DNA of 64,000 nt from Planctomycetota bacterium (GTDB taxonomy: Bacteria; Planctomycetota; Phycisphaerae; Phycisphaerales; UBA5793), in NCBI GenBank assembly GCA_013112555.1, contig JABFGK010000002.1, forward strand, positions 868,001 to 932,000, read 5' to 3'. The notes below the pieces were generated by a model. That model ran no database searches. It had not been told where the DNA came from and worked only from the letters and a program-made list of their open reading frames with translations. The translations under genes were made by a program, and so were the position numbers. The stretch's first letter is position 1; the number at the start of each line of letters is the position of its first letter. Shown piece by piece: positions 27,521 to 36,871 of this stretch.

Positions 27521-30181
27521 ATGACACACCCACCCACCCCACAAGGATCCCACATTTGCCCCGCATCGACCGGCGGCCGGCAGCACCGGCTGCAGGGTTG
27601 CCATACTCCGTCGCGACCAACGATGTGGCTTATTGCACTGGCGATATCTGTCGTCAGTGGCACGACCGGTGGCACACGGGCCGCCTCGGCCGGGGATGAG
27701 GGTGCCTTTGTCACGCCGGATGAACTGACAGATCAGCACATCGAGTGGGCCATCGGCACGTTGACCCAGGCGCTGTACGACCAGCGCGATCCGGACGGCG
27801 GTCGGTGGGACCGGTCGTATCCGGATTCAGCCCTGGCAAACCTCAACGTCCATCAGACCGGCCAGACCACACTGGCCGTGTATGCCCTCCTTGCAGCAGG
27901 ACAGAGTTACCAGGACCCTCGCCTGTATCCGGTCGTGAGGTGGCTCCGCAAGCAGCGTCCCGAGTACACCTACGTCCGCAGTTTCCGATGTCACCTCTGG
28001 GCCCTGCTGCCTCGAAGTTTCGGGCCGGAACTCGAACGCGATGCCCAGGTGCTCATGAGTACCTACGGCTACGAAACCGGCTCGTGGGGGTATTCGATCG
28101 CCCCGTTATCCAGCGGCTATGACAACTCGCTCACACAGTACGGCACACTGGGCCTGTGGGAGGCAGCCAAGCGCGGCAAGAAAATTCCCGATCGGCTCTG
28201 GAAGCGCATCGAAGACCACTACCTGCGCGTGCAACTCCAAGGCGGCGGGTGGAACTACCGGCCGGGCAACATGGACGTGCCGGGGCCCCGCGGCTCAATG
28301 ACGGCTGCCGGCCTCACAGCCTTGTTCATTACTCAGGACTTCCTCCATGCTGCCGAGCATCTCGAACCGGCACAGCCGGCCACGAAGCCGGAACTTGCGA
28401 TCGAGCAGGGGCTCCAGTGGCTGGATGCCAACTTCACCGTGGAAAACCACCCCGGCGCCCCCGGAGCCAACCACAATTTCTACTACTTCTATTACCTGTA
28501 TGGGATCGAACGCGTCGGGCTGGCCGGCGGCATCAAGCGGTTCGGCGGTCGGGACTGGTTCCGAGACGGGGCCGCTTCCATCATCAACCGCTTGTGCGAA
28601 CCGGTCACAGATGAGAACGGCTCGATCACCGGATTCACGCTCACAAACCAACTGCCCGACACGGGTTACGTCGAAGTCCCGGTGGTGCAACTCTCGTTTG
28701 CCCTCATGTTCCTTGCCCACGGCCGATCACCGATCGTCGTGAGCAAACTGCAGGATGGCCAGTATGCCTGGAACAATCGCCCGCGCGATGCAGCCAATCT
28801 GGCCCGGTGGCTCAGTTCAGAGAGCGAACGACAACTCGGCTGGCAGACGCTGAACGTCAACAACCCGCTGGCCGACTGGCTGGAGAGCCCGATCGTCTAC
28901 CTGTCATCACACGAAGCCGTCCCATATGCAGAACAACACCTCAAGGAGTATCGCGAGCGTAACGACGACCAGCGCCGCAAACAAACACATGACCTGGCCA
29001 TCAATCAGGCAGCGGCGCCACTGACCAATCAGGAACGAATCAAACAGTATCTTGATGCCGGGGGATTCCTGCTCACCTCGGCCGACATCGGGTCCGAGGC
29101 GTTTACACGATCGATTGTCGGGCTCGGGTCAGCCATGTATCCGGACGCCCATTGGCGCACCCTGCCGGCCGATCACTGGGCCTACACCCTTTCGACACCC
29201 GTCAGACGCCCGCCGGAGTTGTTCGGCCTGTCCAACGGTGTGCGCGAACTGATCATCCACGCCCCGTCTGCCGACTTCGGGGCCGCCCTGCAAATCAACG
29301 ATCGCATCAACAACCCGGATCACTATGCCACCCTGACCAACATCTATCTGTACGCCACCCAGCGCGGCCTGTTGGAGCCGCGCCTGGCCGCAGACTCACG
29401 CACTGCGACACTCGAAGACGATCCGACGCCGACCCCCACACGCACGTTCACCGTGTGGCGCGGCGTGTATGAAGGAAACTGGAACCCGGAACCCGGGGCC
29501 GACCTTGCGCTGGGGGCTTGGCTGAAACAGGAACGCAATTGGGCGCTGAATGTCTCCGACGTCCCACTGGCCGACCTGGATCAAACCGTTCAATCACTTC
29601 CCGGCAACGCCACGCTGCAGGTTCTGTTGTGGATCAGAGGAGTGGATGCACACCAGTTCACCCCGAGTGAGTTGGAGGGCCTCCGCCAGTTCACACAGCG
29701 AGGCGGCACCGTCCTGCTGGAAACGGTGGGCGGCCTCGGGCGATTCGCCGCGGAAGCCGAGCAAGCGATGATTTCGATCACGGCACGGGCCGAAAACGCT
29801 GAAGGCGAGCCAGGAAAATCGGCGACACGGAACGGTCGATTCAGAAGCCTCGGCCGTCACTCCATCGTGACCGGGCAGGGGCTGGACGGCAGTTTCCCGT
29901 GCTCCCGCGTTTCGTACCGCCTCTATACCGTACAACACCTGGGCAGCAAGGAAACGCGCCCGAGATTACGCCGCTATATCACATCAACCGGGCAGACAGA
30001 ACGAAACAACGAAGAATCGACAAGAAAAACCGGCATCCTGCCTCGCATTCTGTCCAGCCGCGAAGACATGACGTATGCACAACTGGCCCGTCCCCGGTGG
30101 GGAATCAGCGGTTATGAGACGGACGATGCACGCCGAATCATGACAAACTTGCTGATATTCAGCCACAGCAATTCGCGGTAA
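27521..30181 (+). CDS. Secreted terpene-cyclase-fold (prenyltransferase-like) protein with C-terminal DUF4159
   Basis: About 886 residues from the ATG at 27521. An in-frame start at 27434 would overlap the divergent acetyltransferase, and a third ATG at 27624 directly precedes the hydrophobic signal (LIALAISVVSG). Residues about 70-460 contain alpha/alpha-toroid repeats like squalene-hopene cyclases (QTTLAVYALLAAGQSYQDP, NSLTQYGTLGLWEAAKRG, RVQLQGGGWNYRPG, SMTAAGLTALFITQD), but I do not see the catalytic DxDD. The C-terminal part (about 510-720) has the DUF4159 pattern, including AGGFLLTSADIGSEAF and NPDHYATLTNIYLYATQRGL. DUF4159 proteins are frequent in planctomycetes and their role is unknown. 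It probably acts outside the cytoplasm; enzymatic activity is not supported. Confidence 0.82.
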   Translation: MTHPPTPQGSHICPASTGGRQHRLQGCHTPSRPTMWLIALAISVVSGTTGGTRAASAGDEGAFVTPDELTDQHIEWAIGTLTQALYDQRDPDGGRWDRSYPDSALANLNVHQTGQTTLAVYALLAAGQSYQDPRLYPVVRWLRKQRPEYTYVRSFRCHLWALLPRSFGPELERDAQVLMSTYGYETGSWGYSIAPLSSGYDNSLTQYGTLGLWEAAKRGKKIPDRLWKRIEDHYLRVQLQGGGWNYRPGNMDVPGPRGSMTAAGLTALFITQDFLHAAEHLEPAQPATKPELAIEQGLQWLDANFTVENHPGAPGANHNFYYFYYLYGIERVGLAGGIKRFGGRDWFRDGAASIINRLCEPVTDENGSITGFTLTNQLPDTGYVEVPVVQLSFALMFLAHGRSPIVVSKLQDGQYAWNNRPRDAANLARWLSSESERQLGWQTLNVNNPLADWLESPIVYLSSHEAVPYAEQHLKEYRERNDDQRRKQTHDLAINQAAAPLTNQERIKQYLDAGGFLLTSADIGSEAFTRSIVGLGSAMYPDAHWRTLPADHWAYTLSTPVRRPPELFGLSNGVRELIIHAPSADFGAALQINDRINNPDHYATLTNIYLYATQRGLLEPRLAADSRTATLEDDPTPTPTRTFTVWRGVYEGNWNPEPGADLALGAWLKQERNWALNVSDVPLADLDQTVQSLPGNATLQVLLWIRGVDAHQFTPSELEGLRQFTQRGGTVLLETVGGLGRFAAEAEQAMISITARAENAEGEPGKSATRNGRFRSLGRHSIVTGQGLDGSFPCSRVSYRLYTVQHLGSKETRPRLRRYITSTGQTERNNEESTRKTGILPRILSSREDMTYAQLARPRWGISGYETDDARRIMTNLLIFSHSNSR

Positions 30182-30670
30182 CCACGCTGCCAATTCCCGG
30201 CCCGCGGGTCCGAATATCAAGAATCCCACACTATTGTGTTTCATGTCAGGATTCCCGTTGCTCAAAGCGGGGTTTTCCGGTACATTGATAGTGAAGGATC
30301 TCCGTGGGGACATTTTGGTGCGTGTTCGCCGGCATTCCTGACCCATCAGCCTTTGCACCCGCAAATGCTGGATGGGGCTTGATTTGCAGGCGCGCGCAGA
30401 ATCAGGGCAGGGTGCGGTTTTTTGTCCCGGGGTGCCCCGGGCGTTCCTCAGAGGGACCAACGCGAGACGAGGGGAAAGCCACGATTCCGCCGGGTATAGC
30501 GACCCGGCAATCCGCTAAAACAACCATAACCAGGGTATCTGAGTACCAACGCTGTCGGCGTTCGACAGATTGAAATGCTGACCTTTCGGTCATTCATATG
30601 AAGCGATTCTCGTACTTCCACGAACACTTCAGACACTGTGGAAAAGGCAACACGAAAGAGGAGTGAGACC
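30182..30670 (+). promoter_or_regulatory. Long leader region of the subtilisin-like protease, with tandem hairpins
   Basis: 489 bases without a gene. Inverted repeats: CCCGGGG-TG-CCCCGGG (30426-30441), GCCGGGT-ATAGCG-ACCCGGC (30489-30508) and CTGTCG-GCGTT-CGACAG (30552-30568). The segment GGGGAAAGCCACGA just before the second hairpin superficially recalls a c-di-GMP-I riboswitch, but the 5' half of that motif is missing. A GAGGAG ribosome site precedes the ATG. The promoter is not located. Confidence 0.35.
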
Positions 30671-33267
30671 ATGAGAAAACTGGCGTTACTTGGTGGATTT
30701 GCAGCAGCAGCCTGTGCCGGCACAACCTTTGCCGGCGAGGTCGATCCCGGCCTCGAGGCCGTCCTGCAGCAGACCGCCCCAGACCAGGTCGTATCGACCC
30801 TTGTCTTTCTCGACAAGCAGTTCGATGCGGCAACCAAGACCAAACAACTGGATATGGCCAACGCAACGCTGGCTCAGCGCCACGAGGAAGTGGTGCTCGA
30901 CCTGCAGATGATGGCCATGGCCACCCAGGGCGATCTTCTCAGAACGCTGGCGGACCTGAAAGCCCAGAATCAGGTGTCCGACTTCCACGCATACTGGATC
31001 ACCAACGCCATTCGCGTCGATTCCACCCCGGATGTCATTCGGGACCTGGCCGATCGCGATGACGTCTACATGGTCTACTACAACTACGGCATCGAAACAA
31101 TCGAGCCCGTCAGCCGAAATCCCGAACTCGGCAATGAGATCGATAATGGCATGCAGAACCCGGCGGCCGAGATCGGCGTCGAAGCCATTCGCGCTCCCGA
31201 ATGCTGGGCCCTCGGCATCGATGGAACCGGTCGACTCGTCTCCACCCTCGATACCGGCGTCGACGGCAATCACCCCGCGCTGGCAAGTCGTTGGCGGGGC
31301 CTCGACTCACGCTATTCCAGTAACCCCGAATGGGCCTTCTTTGATCCCGTCACCGGCTGGACCTTCCCGAGAGACGGCGGCTCACACGGCACCCACACAA
31401 TGGGTACGGTCTGCGGCGGCGCCCCTGGCGACCCCGTCGGCGTAGCCCCCGGGGCCGAGTGGATCCAGGCAGCCGTCATCGACCGCGTCAGCATTGAACG
31501 CACCGTGGCCGACGCACTGCTCGCCTTCGAGTGGACCGCCGATCCCGATGGCAACCCGAACACGAACTGGGACGTGCCTGACACGAGTTCCAACTCCTGG
31601 GGCCTCGTGACCGGCCACGGCTACCCGCCGTGTGACGAGACCTTCTGGAATCATCTTGACAACGTCGAAGCAGTCGGCGTCGTCGTGCTCTTCTCGGCCG
31701 GTAACGAAGGCTTCTCAGGCCTGCGTCGCCCCGGCGATCGCGCGACCGATGACTACCGCACCTGTGCCGTCGCAGCAGTCGATGCCAACAACGGCAGCTG
31801 GCCCATCGCGAGCTTCTCGTCTCGCGGCCCGACCTATTGCACCCCGACGGCTCCGCGGCCATCAAGCCCGACATTGCTGCCCCGGGTGTCAATGTTCGGT
31901 CCTCCGTTCCGGGTGGTGGGTACTCCAACTACTCCGGCACATCAATGGCGTCGCCCCATGTCAACGGCGTCGTGGCCATGATGCGCCAGGCGAATCCCAA
32001 TATCGCCGTCGAGGAGGTCAAGCAGATCATTTACGATACGGCTTATGACCTCGGTTCCACCGGCGAAGACAATGATTATGGCTGGGGCATGATTGATGCC
32101 TACGAGTGTGTCATCGCTGCGATGGCCACCAATAACATCACCTTCGAGTTCCCCAACGGCTTGCCCGACATGGTTGATCCGAGCGGCGGAACAGCCGTCC
32201 GCGTCGAGGTCGTCGGCCAGTCCGTCGATCCGGAGCCCGGCACCGGCATGTTGTACTACCGCACCGGTGGCGGAGCCTATACCTCAACCGCCATGGTTGA
32301 AATCACCCCCAACGTCTACGATGCCGTGTTCCCGGCCCTCGATTGCCTCGCCACTGTCGAATACTACTTCAGTGCCGACACCGTCGACGGCGAGACCGTC
32401 TACCACCCGTTTAATGCCCCCGATCGCGTGTATGCTGCACTCGTCGCCAAGGGCATTGATGTCGTCTTCGAAGATGACTTTGAAAATGACAAGGGCTGGA
32501 GAACCTCCTACAGCAATCTCACCGGCGGACGCTGGCAGCGCGGGACCCCGATCGAGGGCAACGGCGCACCGGCAACCGATTATGACGGCTCCGGCCAGTG
32601 CTGGCTCACCGAGTTGGCATACGGCAAGGACGTTGATGGCGGGCCGGCCAGACTCGAATCACCGACCTTCGGTGTCAGTGACGGCGGCGTCATCCTCAAC
32701 TTCGGGTACTGGCACTACAGCCAGTATGGCGTCACCGATGAGTTGGAAATTGAAGTCTCACGCAACGACGGCTCCACTTGGGTCCCGGCTACAACCTACG
32801 GCCACGGCACCAAGTGGGCTGCCGGCTCAGTCAGAGCCGACGACTATGTCACCGCATCCCCGAATATGAAGATGCGCGTGCTCGTCTCTGATAACCCGGA
32901 CGATTCGAGAACCGAATCCGGCCTCGATGCGTTCAGCGTATCCAACGTGTACTGCGACCGAATGGGCCTTGACGTCACGCCGCTCATCGGCGGCCAGAAC
33001 GCCACCCTGACGGTCACCGATGCGACTTCCGGCAATGACGTGTACTTCATCTACTCCCTCAAGGGGCTTGGATACAAGTACGTCAACAGCCTCGCAGTCG
33101 TCGTCGATCTGGCAGGCCCGCAACTGGCCGGCTTGGCAGCTGCCGATGGCAGCGGAACGGCCGAACTGGTCGTCTCCGTGCCCAATGCAGCCAGCGGCAA
33201 GACCGTGTGGTTCCAGGGCGTCGAGTCCGGACGCAAGACCTCGACTCAGTCTCACAAGGTGAACTGA
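30671..33267 (+). CDS. Secreted subtilisin-like serine protease (S8), with a one-base frame break
   Basis: Signal peptide at residues 1-22 (MRKLALLGGFAAAACAGTTF) behind a GAGGAG site. A propeptide covers about 23-150. Catalytic Asp is near 194 (STLDTGVDGNHP), His near 239 (GGSHGTHTMG) and, after the frame break, Ser near 425 (YSGTSMASPHVNGV). The frame breaks at about 31840: SSRGPTYC must continue HPDGSAAIKPDIAAPGVNV, which needs one extra C after TTGC. With that base restored the protein is 865 residues. After the catalytic domain come a beta-sandwich region (DDFENDKGWRTSYSNLTGG...) and a C-terminal domain ending VWFQGVESG that recurs in the fragment at 8.5 kb. The break may be a sequencing error. 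Confidence 0.9.
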
Positions 33268-33337
33268 GCCGACAACGCATCCGGAATCATCCCGGCCCAA
33301 CACCGGTTGGGCTGAGGTGAACTCTGTTCGACAAAAA

Positions 33338-33373
33338 AGCCGTACCCTCCCATCTGTGGGGGTACGGCTTTTC
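33338..33373 (+). terminator. Terminator after the protease
   Basis: Stem AGCCGTACCC (33338-33347) and GGGTACGGCT (33360-33369), 10 bp, preceded by A6 and followed by TTTT-like sequence (33369-33372). The A-run and T-run on the two sides could make it bidirectional. Confidence 0.85.
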
Positions 33374-33479
33374 ATTTCCACAATGCCGGCCCCAGCATCT
33401 CCCTTAATGCGCCTCAGCCACGACCGACACCCCCTCGTCTTGCTGGGAACCGACACCCCCGGCGCTACAATGACGCACT

Positions 33480-34037
33480 ATGACTATCTCTGATCAGGAC
33501 ATCGTCGTGCTCACGCCACCGCCGATCAAACGGACCGAGAGCGTGTACCTGCCCGAGATTATCCGTGGCCTCGGCGTCACCCTGCGACACATGCTCGGCA
33601 ACGTCGGGCGCGACGGCAAGGGTCGCTATCACCAGAAACTCCTCCAGTATCCGGAGGAGCGACGCGAACAACTCAGCGTCGAGGATGGCGGCATCTATCC
33701 GGACAACTTCCGAGGCGTTCATCGTCTCAATAAGGATGAAGACGGCCGGGTCAAGTGCGTGGCCTGTTTCATGTGCGCCACTGCCTGCCCTGCCAACTGC
33801 ATTCACATCGTCGGGGCCGAGAGCCCCTGGGACGATCGCGAGAAGTATCCCAAGCAGTTCGATATCGACGAGCTCCGCTGCATCTACTGCGGCATGTGTG
33901 AGGAAGCCTGCCCGGTTGACGCGATTGAGTTGACGCCGGAGTATGCCATCACCGGCCTGTCGCGCAACGAGATGATCTTTGATAAGACGAAACTGCTCGA
34001 AGTCTTTGATCAGACCATCAGCCGCAAGCCGATGTAG
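33480..34037 (+). CDS. nuoI: NADH-quinone oxidoreductase subunit I (NuoI), two 4Fe-4S clusters
   Basis: 185 residues. Two ferredoxin-type motifs carry the N6a/N6b clusters: CVACFMCATACPANC and CIYCGMCEEACPVD. ENDFRG-like DNFRGVHRLNKDEDGRVKC and the N-terminal GLGVTLRHML amphipathic helix match NuoI. It passes electrons to NuoB at the membrane arm junction of complex I. No other nuo gene is in the window: it sits alone between a protease and a sulfotransferase, so the complex must be encoded in pieces or elsewhere. Repeats start 17 bases after the stop. Confidence 0.95.
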   Translation: MTISDQDIVVLTPPPIKRTESVYLPEIIRGLGVTLRHMLGNVGRDGKGRYHQKLLQYPEERREQLSVEDGGIYPDNFRGVHRLNKDEDGRVKCVACFMCATACPANCIHIVGAESPWDDREKYPKQFDIDELRCIYCGMCEEACPVDAIELTPEYAITGLSRNEMIFDKTKLLEVFDQTISRKPM

Positions 34038-34054
34038 CCCGCCCGCTCTTCTCG

Positions 34055-34125
34055 CCGCCACCACCGGTGGCGGCTTTGTTAGCCCCCGGCTCTGCCGGGG
34101 GGTGCCGGCCTGCGCCGGGATGACG
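34055..34125. repeat. Palindromic repeat cassette, including the one inverted copy seen
   Basis: CCGCCACCACCGGTGGCGG plus CTTT (34055-34077), CCCCCGGCTCTGCCGGGGG (about 34083-34101), then GGCCTGCGCCGGGATGACG (34107-34125), which is the reverse complement of the ATCCCGGCGCAGG module. It lies between convergent nuoI and the sulfotransferase. Confidence 0.88.
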
Positions 34126-34143
34126 AAGAACAAACAAACACAC

Positions 34144-35136
34144 TCACCACCCGCAATCCTCGCCCACCAACTCGTACAGCCTCTCATTGTGCGGCCGAAA
34201 GAACTCCTGCAGATACTCATACACTTGCGGCTCAACCCTCCCCTTGTTCGTCCCGATATTTCGCGGCTTCAAGTCGCTGATCGCGACACCCGAATCAACG
34301 CCGACAAACTGAAAAACCCGCCGTAATGCCTCGCTCGGTTTCGCAAACAGCAGGTCGCTGCTCATCACCAGCAAACTCGAACGATCGAAGTACTTCAGAT
34401 ATCGCTTGAGTTGCTCGTCATACAGACTGCGGCCCTTGTATGAATGATGAATGAATTCGGGGTGCTTGTAATCCTGTGCTTCGAGCGCCGGCCTGACGCG
34501 CGCCTCCTCCTGCGCGAGCGCCTCCATGATCGGCAATGGCTCCCGGCCTGCGCGCCGCTCATAGAAGTAGTTGGAAATCGTCCGTTCAACCGGATCGCGC
34601 AGCACCGCAATCAACTTCACCTCTTCCAGGCTGTCGGCAATGCGCGCCGGCGCCAATGGGTTGAACAGGTACAAAGGCGACGCCTCGAACGCTTTTCTAT
34701 CACCGCCAAGTTGGCGAACGGTCGGGAAATGGGCTCGATACCATGCCACACCTTTGGCGTACGCATCCACATTCGGATCCAGGCCACCATCAAAAAAGTG
34801 GATTTCCTTGCGATACGACGGGACCAGGCGCGGGTGCTGACGCAGGTAGTAGTACACACTTGACGTGCCTGCCTTCTGCGCACCAACAATAATGAAATCA
34901 GGAAATGCGCGGCGATGAGCGGTCGCCATCCGATATCGATGATTGAGCCGGCCGAGAATCACGCGTATCTCCCGCGAAACCGTCTTGCGTAATTGAGACT
35001 GGCCAGCCAAATGCGGCTCGCGTGAAGACCTCTCCATCACGGATGATTGCTCGACTGATTGAAAGCTGGGTGGGCGCTCATTCCGGCTTCGTATTCGGCC
35101 GACATCGCCCCTGGTTGATGAAGAGGAATGGGACAT
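34144..35136 (-). CDS. PAPS-dependent sulfotransferase
   Basis: Transfers sulfate from PAPS to a carbohydrate or other acceptor. PDFIIVGAQKAGTSSVYYYL is the 5'-phosphosulfate loop with the catalytic Lys, and LIAVLRDPVERTISNYFYE holds the 3'-phosphate-binding Arg and Ser. The later block HHSYKGRSLYDEQLKRYLKY and LLFAKPSEALRRVFQFVGV is typical of heparan-sulfate-type bacterial sulfotransferases. The frame opens at 35136. The first 68 residues are Ser/Arg-rich and not conserved-looking, so the true start could be the ATG at 35037 or 34932. No ribosome site decides it. Confidence 0.88.
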   Translation of the reverse strand: MSHSSSSTRGDVGRIRSRNERPPSFQSVEQSSVMERSSREPHLAGQSQLRKTVSREIRVILGRLNHRYRMATAHRRAFPDFIIVGAQKAGTSSVYYYLRQHPRLVPSYRKEIHFFDGGLDPNVDAYAKGVAWYRAHFPTVRQLGGDRKAFEASPLYLFNPLAPARIADSLEEVKLIAVLRDPVERTISNYFYERRAGREPLPIMEALAQEEARVRPALEAQDYKHPEFIHHSYKGRSLYDEQLKRYLKYFDRSSLLVMSSDLLFAKPSEALRRVFQFVGVDSGVAISDLKPRNIGTNKGRVEPQVYEYLQEFFRPHNERLYELVGEDCGW

Positions 35137-35335
35137 TCGGCTGTACTCTAGGGATCGAAAGATCGTTGTCCATGCCTGTTTTTGACGCCTCGATCAGCCC
35201 TGCAGAAGCAAAGCCGGCAAAAAGACGTATTGGCCGTGTGACCACACTGCCCGATGTGCGACGAATCGACTGCACCGTCGGGGATGCGCGCTCGTGTCAA
35301 CGATATCACACCTCTCGTCCAGGAGTATAGCGACC

Positions 35336-36361
35336 ATGCAACATACGCTCAGAAACCGAACACGGGTATCACAGGCCGCCGTCACATTTACTATTGGCGT
35401 CATGATCGCCGCTCCTTCGCTCGCCGACACACGGGTCTACTGGCAAAGCGAACAGGGCGAAGATGTATCGAGCATCAAGATCTCCTCCAGCACGTCGCTG
35501 GTTGCCACCGGCGGATACGGCGGAGACGCATCGGCACGCATCTGGAACGCACGAACCGGGGCGCTGCTTGACGAGTATCCCGGCCATGAAACCGGTGTGG
35601 TGAGCATCGATATCTCGCCGGATGAGACCATGCTGGCGGTCGGCTATATCCGGGTCGATTTCTACAATGCTGTTGCCAAGACCAACGTATACGACATCAA
35701 GACTCATACGCTCCTGTACGAATTCGGCGGGGCGTACACGTCTTTCAGTGCCGACGGCTCGCGCATCGTCTGTGCCGGCGGGACCTTCAACCGCTATGTC
35801 AATGTCTTCGAACTCCCGAGTGGGAACGAAATCGCCAACTTCTACACCGGCGACTACATCTATGACATGGCCTTCTCGTCCGACGGCAATGTCGTGGCCA
35901 CGTGTGCCGGTGACTCGGAAGTCGTCCTGTGGGATGCGACTACCGGAACCGAACTACGGCGCCTCCAGGCAGACAGCGGCGGCTTCGGAACACTCGCGCT
36001 GTCCGATGATGGTACCAAAATCGCCGCCGGCGTCACCGAGCAGTATGCCGATGCCACCATACACATGTGGGATATAGAGACCGGAATTCACATTCAATCT
36101 TTTCCCGGCCACGAGACGGGGGTGGTGTATTCACTGGACTTCGCGCCCAGCCGCTTCACTCTGATGTCAACCGGCCGTGATGTGCCGGTCGGCGGCGAAC
36201 ACAGTGTTCGCATCTGGAGCATTGAGAACGGCAAGCAGGTCGCAATCTACCCGTTTGCCCATTCGTCCTACGGTGTCAAGTGCGCCGACTACGCGCCATC
36301 CGGACAGGCAGCGGTCCTCGGGCTCGGCAACGGGACGATCATCGCGGCGGGGGGGCGGTAA
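35336..36361 (+). CDS. Secreted WD40-repeat protein
   Basis: 341 residues. The ATG at 35336 has AGGAG ten bases upstream, whereas an in-frame ATG at 35294 has none. A signal peptide ends near residue 30 (FTIGVMIAAPSLA). About seven WD40-like blades follow, for example DASARIWNARTGALLDEYPG, DSEVVLWDATTGTELRRL, ATIHMWDIETGIHIQSFPG and HSVRIWSIENGKQVAIYP. This forms a beta-propeller used for binding. No enzymatic domain is attached. It is flanked by a sulfotransferase and a small membrane protein on the other strand, and its partner is unknown. Confidence 0.88.
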   Translation: MQHTLRNRTRVSQAAVTFTIGVMIAAPSLADTRVYWQSEQGEDVSSIKISSSTSLVATGGYGGDASARIWNARTGALLDEYPGHETGVVSIDISPDETMLAVGYIRVDFYNAVAKTNVYDIKTHTLLYEFGGAYTSFSADGSRIVCAGGTFNRYVNVFELPSGNEIANFYTGDYIYDMAFSSDGNVVATCAGDSEVVLWDATTGTELRRLQADSGGFGTLALSDDGTKIAAGVTEQYADATIHMWDIETGIHIQSFPGHETGVVYSLDFAPSRFTLMSTGRDVPVGGEHSVRIWSIENGKQVAIYPFAHSSYGVKCADYAPSGQAAVLGLGNGTIIAAGGR

Positions 36362-36428
36362 ACAAATCGATGCCTGATGTACAGTTGCTGAAATCAATGC
36401 ACTCGGTCACTGGTCGCCGCACGATTCG

Positions 36429-36809
36429 TCATCCTTCTCTTCTGGTGCCTCTTGCTGTACCGAATCTCTCTGTTGCTTCATTTGTTCCACGGCTCGTAAT
36501 CGAGTGCGCGCCCGCTGCGATAGCAGTGCTTCTGGAAAAAGAGGGGGAATGAAGCCAGGCGGTGTAGGCTTCCTCGATCATAAGACTTAATACCAGCGAC
36601 AGCACAACCCGAGTCCAGGCTTGACTCGGCGTCTTTGCCAGACCCGTCCACAAGGCACAGCCTGCCAACAACGTGGCATACAGCGGAATCTCGATAACAA
36701 GTGACTCACGGACGCACATGTGTGGACTCACGACACAGACGACCACGCCCACGACAAACACGGTCGCTGCCCCAGCGTGAAGTTTGAATGTGTGCCGTTT
36801 CTCTGACAT
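36429..36809 (-). CDS. Small hypothetical membrane protein
   Basis: 126 residues with three hydrophobic stretches: ATVFVVGVVVCVVSPHM, IEIPLYATLLAGCALWTGL and WTRVVLSLVLSLMIEEAY. The C-terminal 40 residues are Ser/Thr/Arg-rich and may not be genuine; a frame break there is possible. The ribosome site is weak. No family recognised. Confidence 0.5.
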   Translation of the reverse strand: MSEKRHTFKLHAGAATVFVVGVVVCVVSPHMCVRESLVIEIPLYATLLAGCALWTGLAKTPSQAWTRVVLSLVLSLMIEEAYTAWLHSPSFSRSTAIAAGAHSITSRGTNEATERFGTARGTRREG

Positions 36810-36871
36810 CCTGGAAACCGCCCGTCCCAGCGCTCATCCTTCCCAGGCCCCATCTTCTGTCCCTCCCCGGC

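Noticed and set aside
30456-30520. c-di-GMP-I riboswitch in the protease leader
   Set aside because: Only a loose match to AAAGCCAC plus a GC hairpin; the essential 5' half with the GGCAAACC-like segment is absent.
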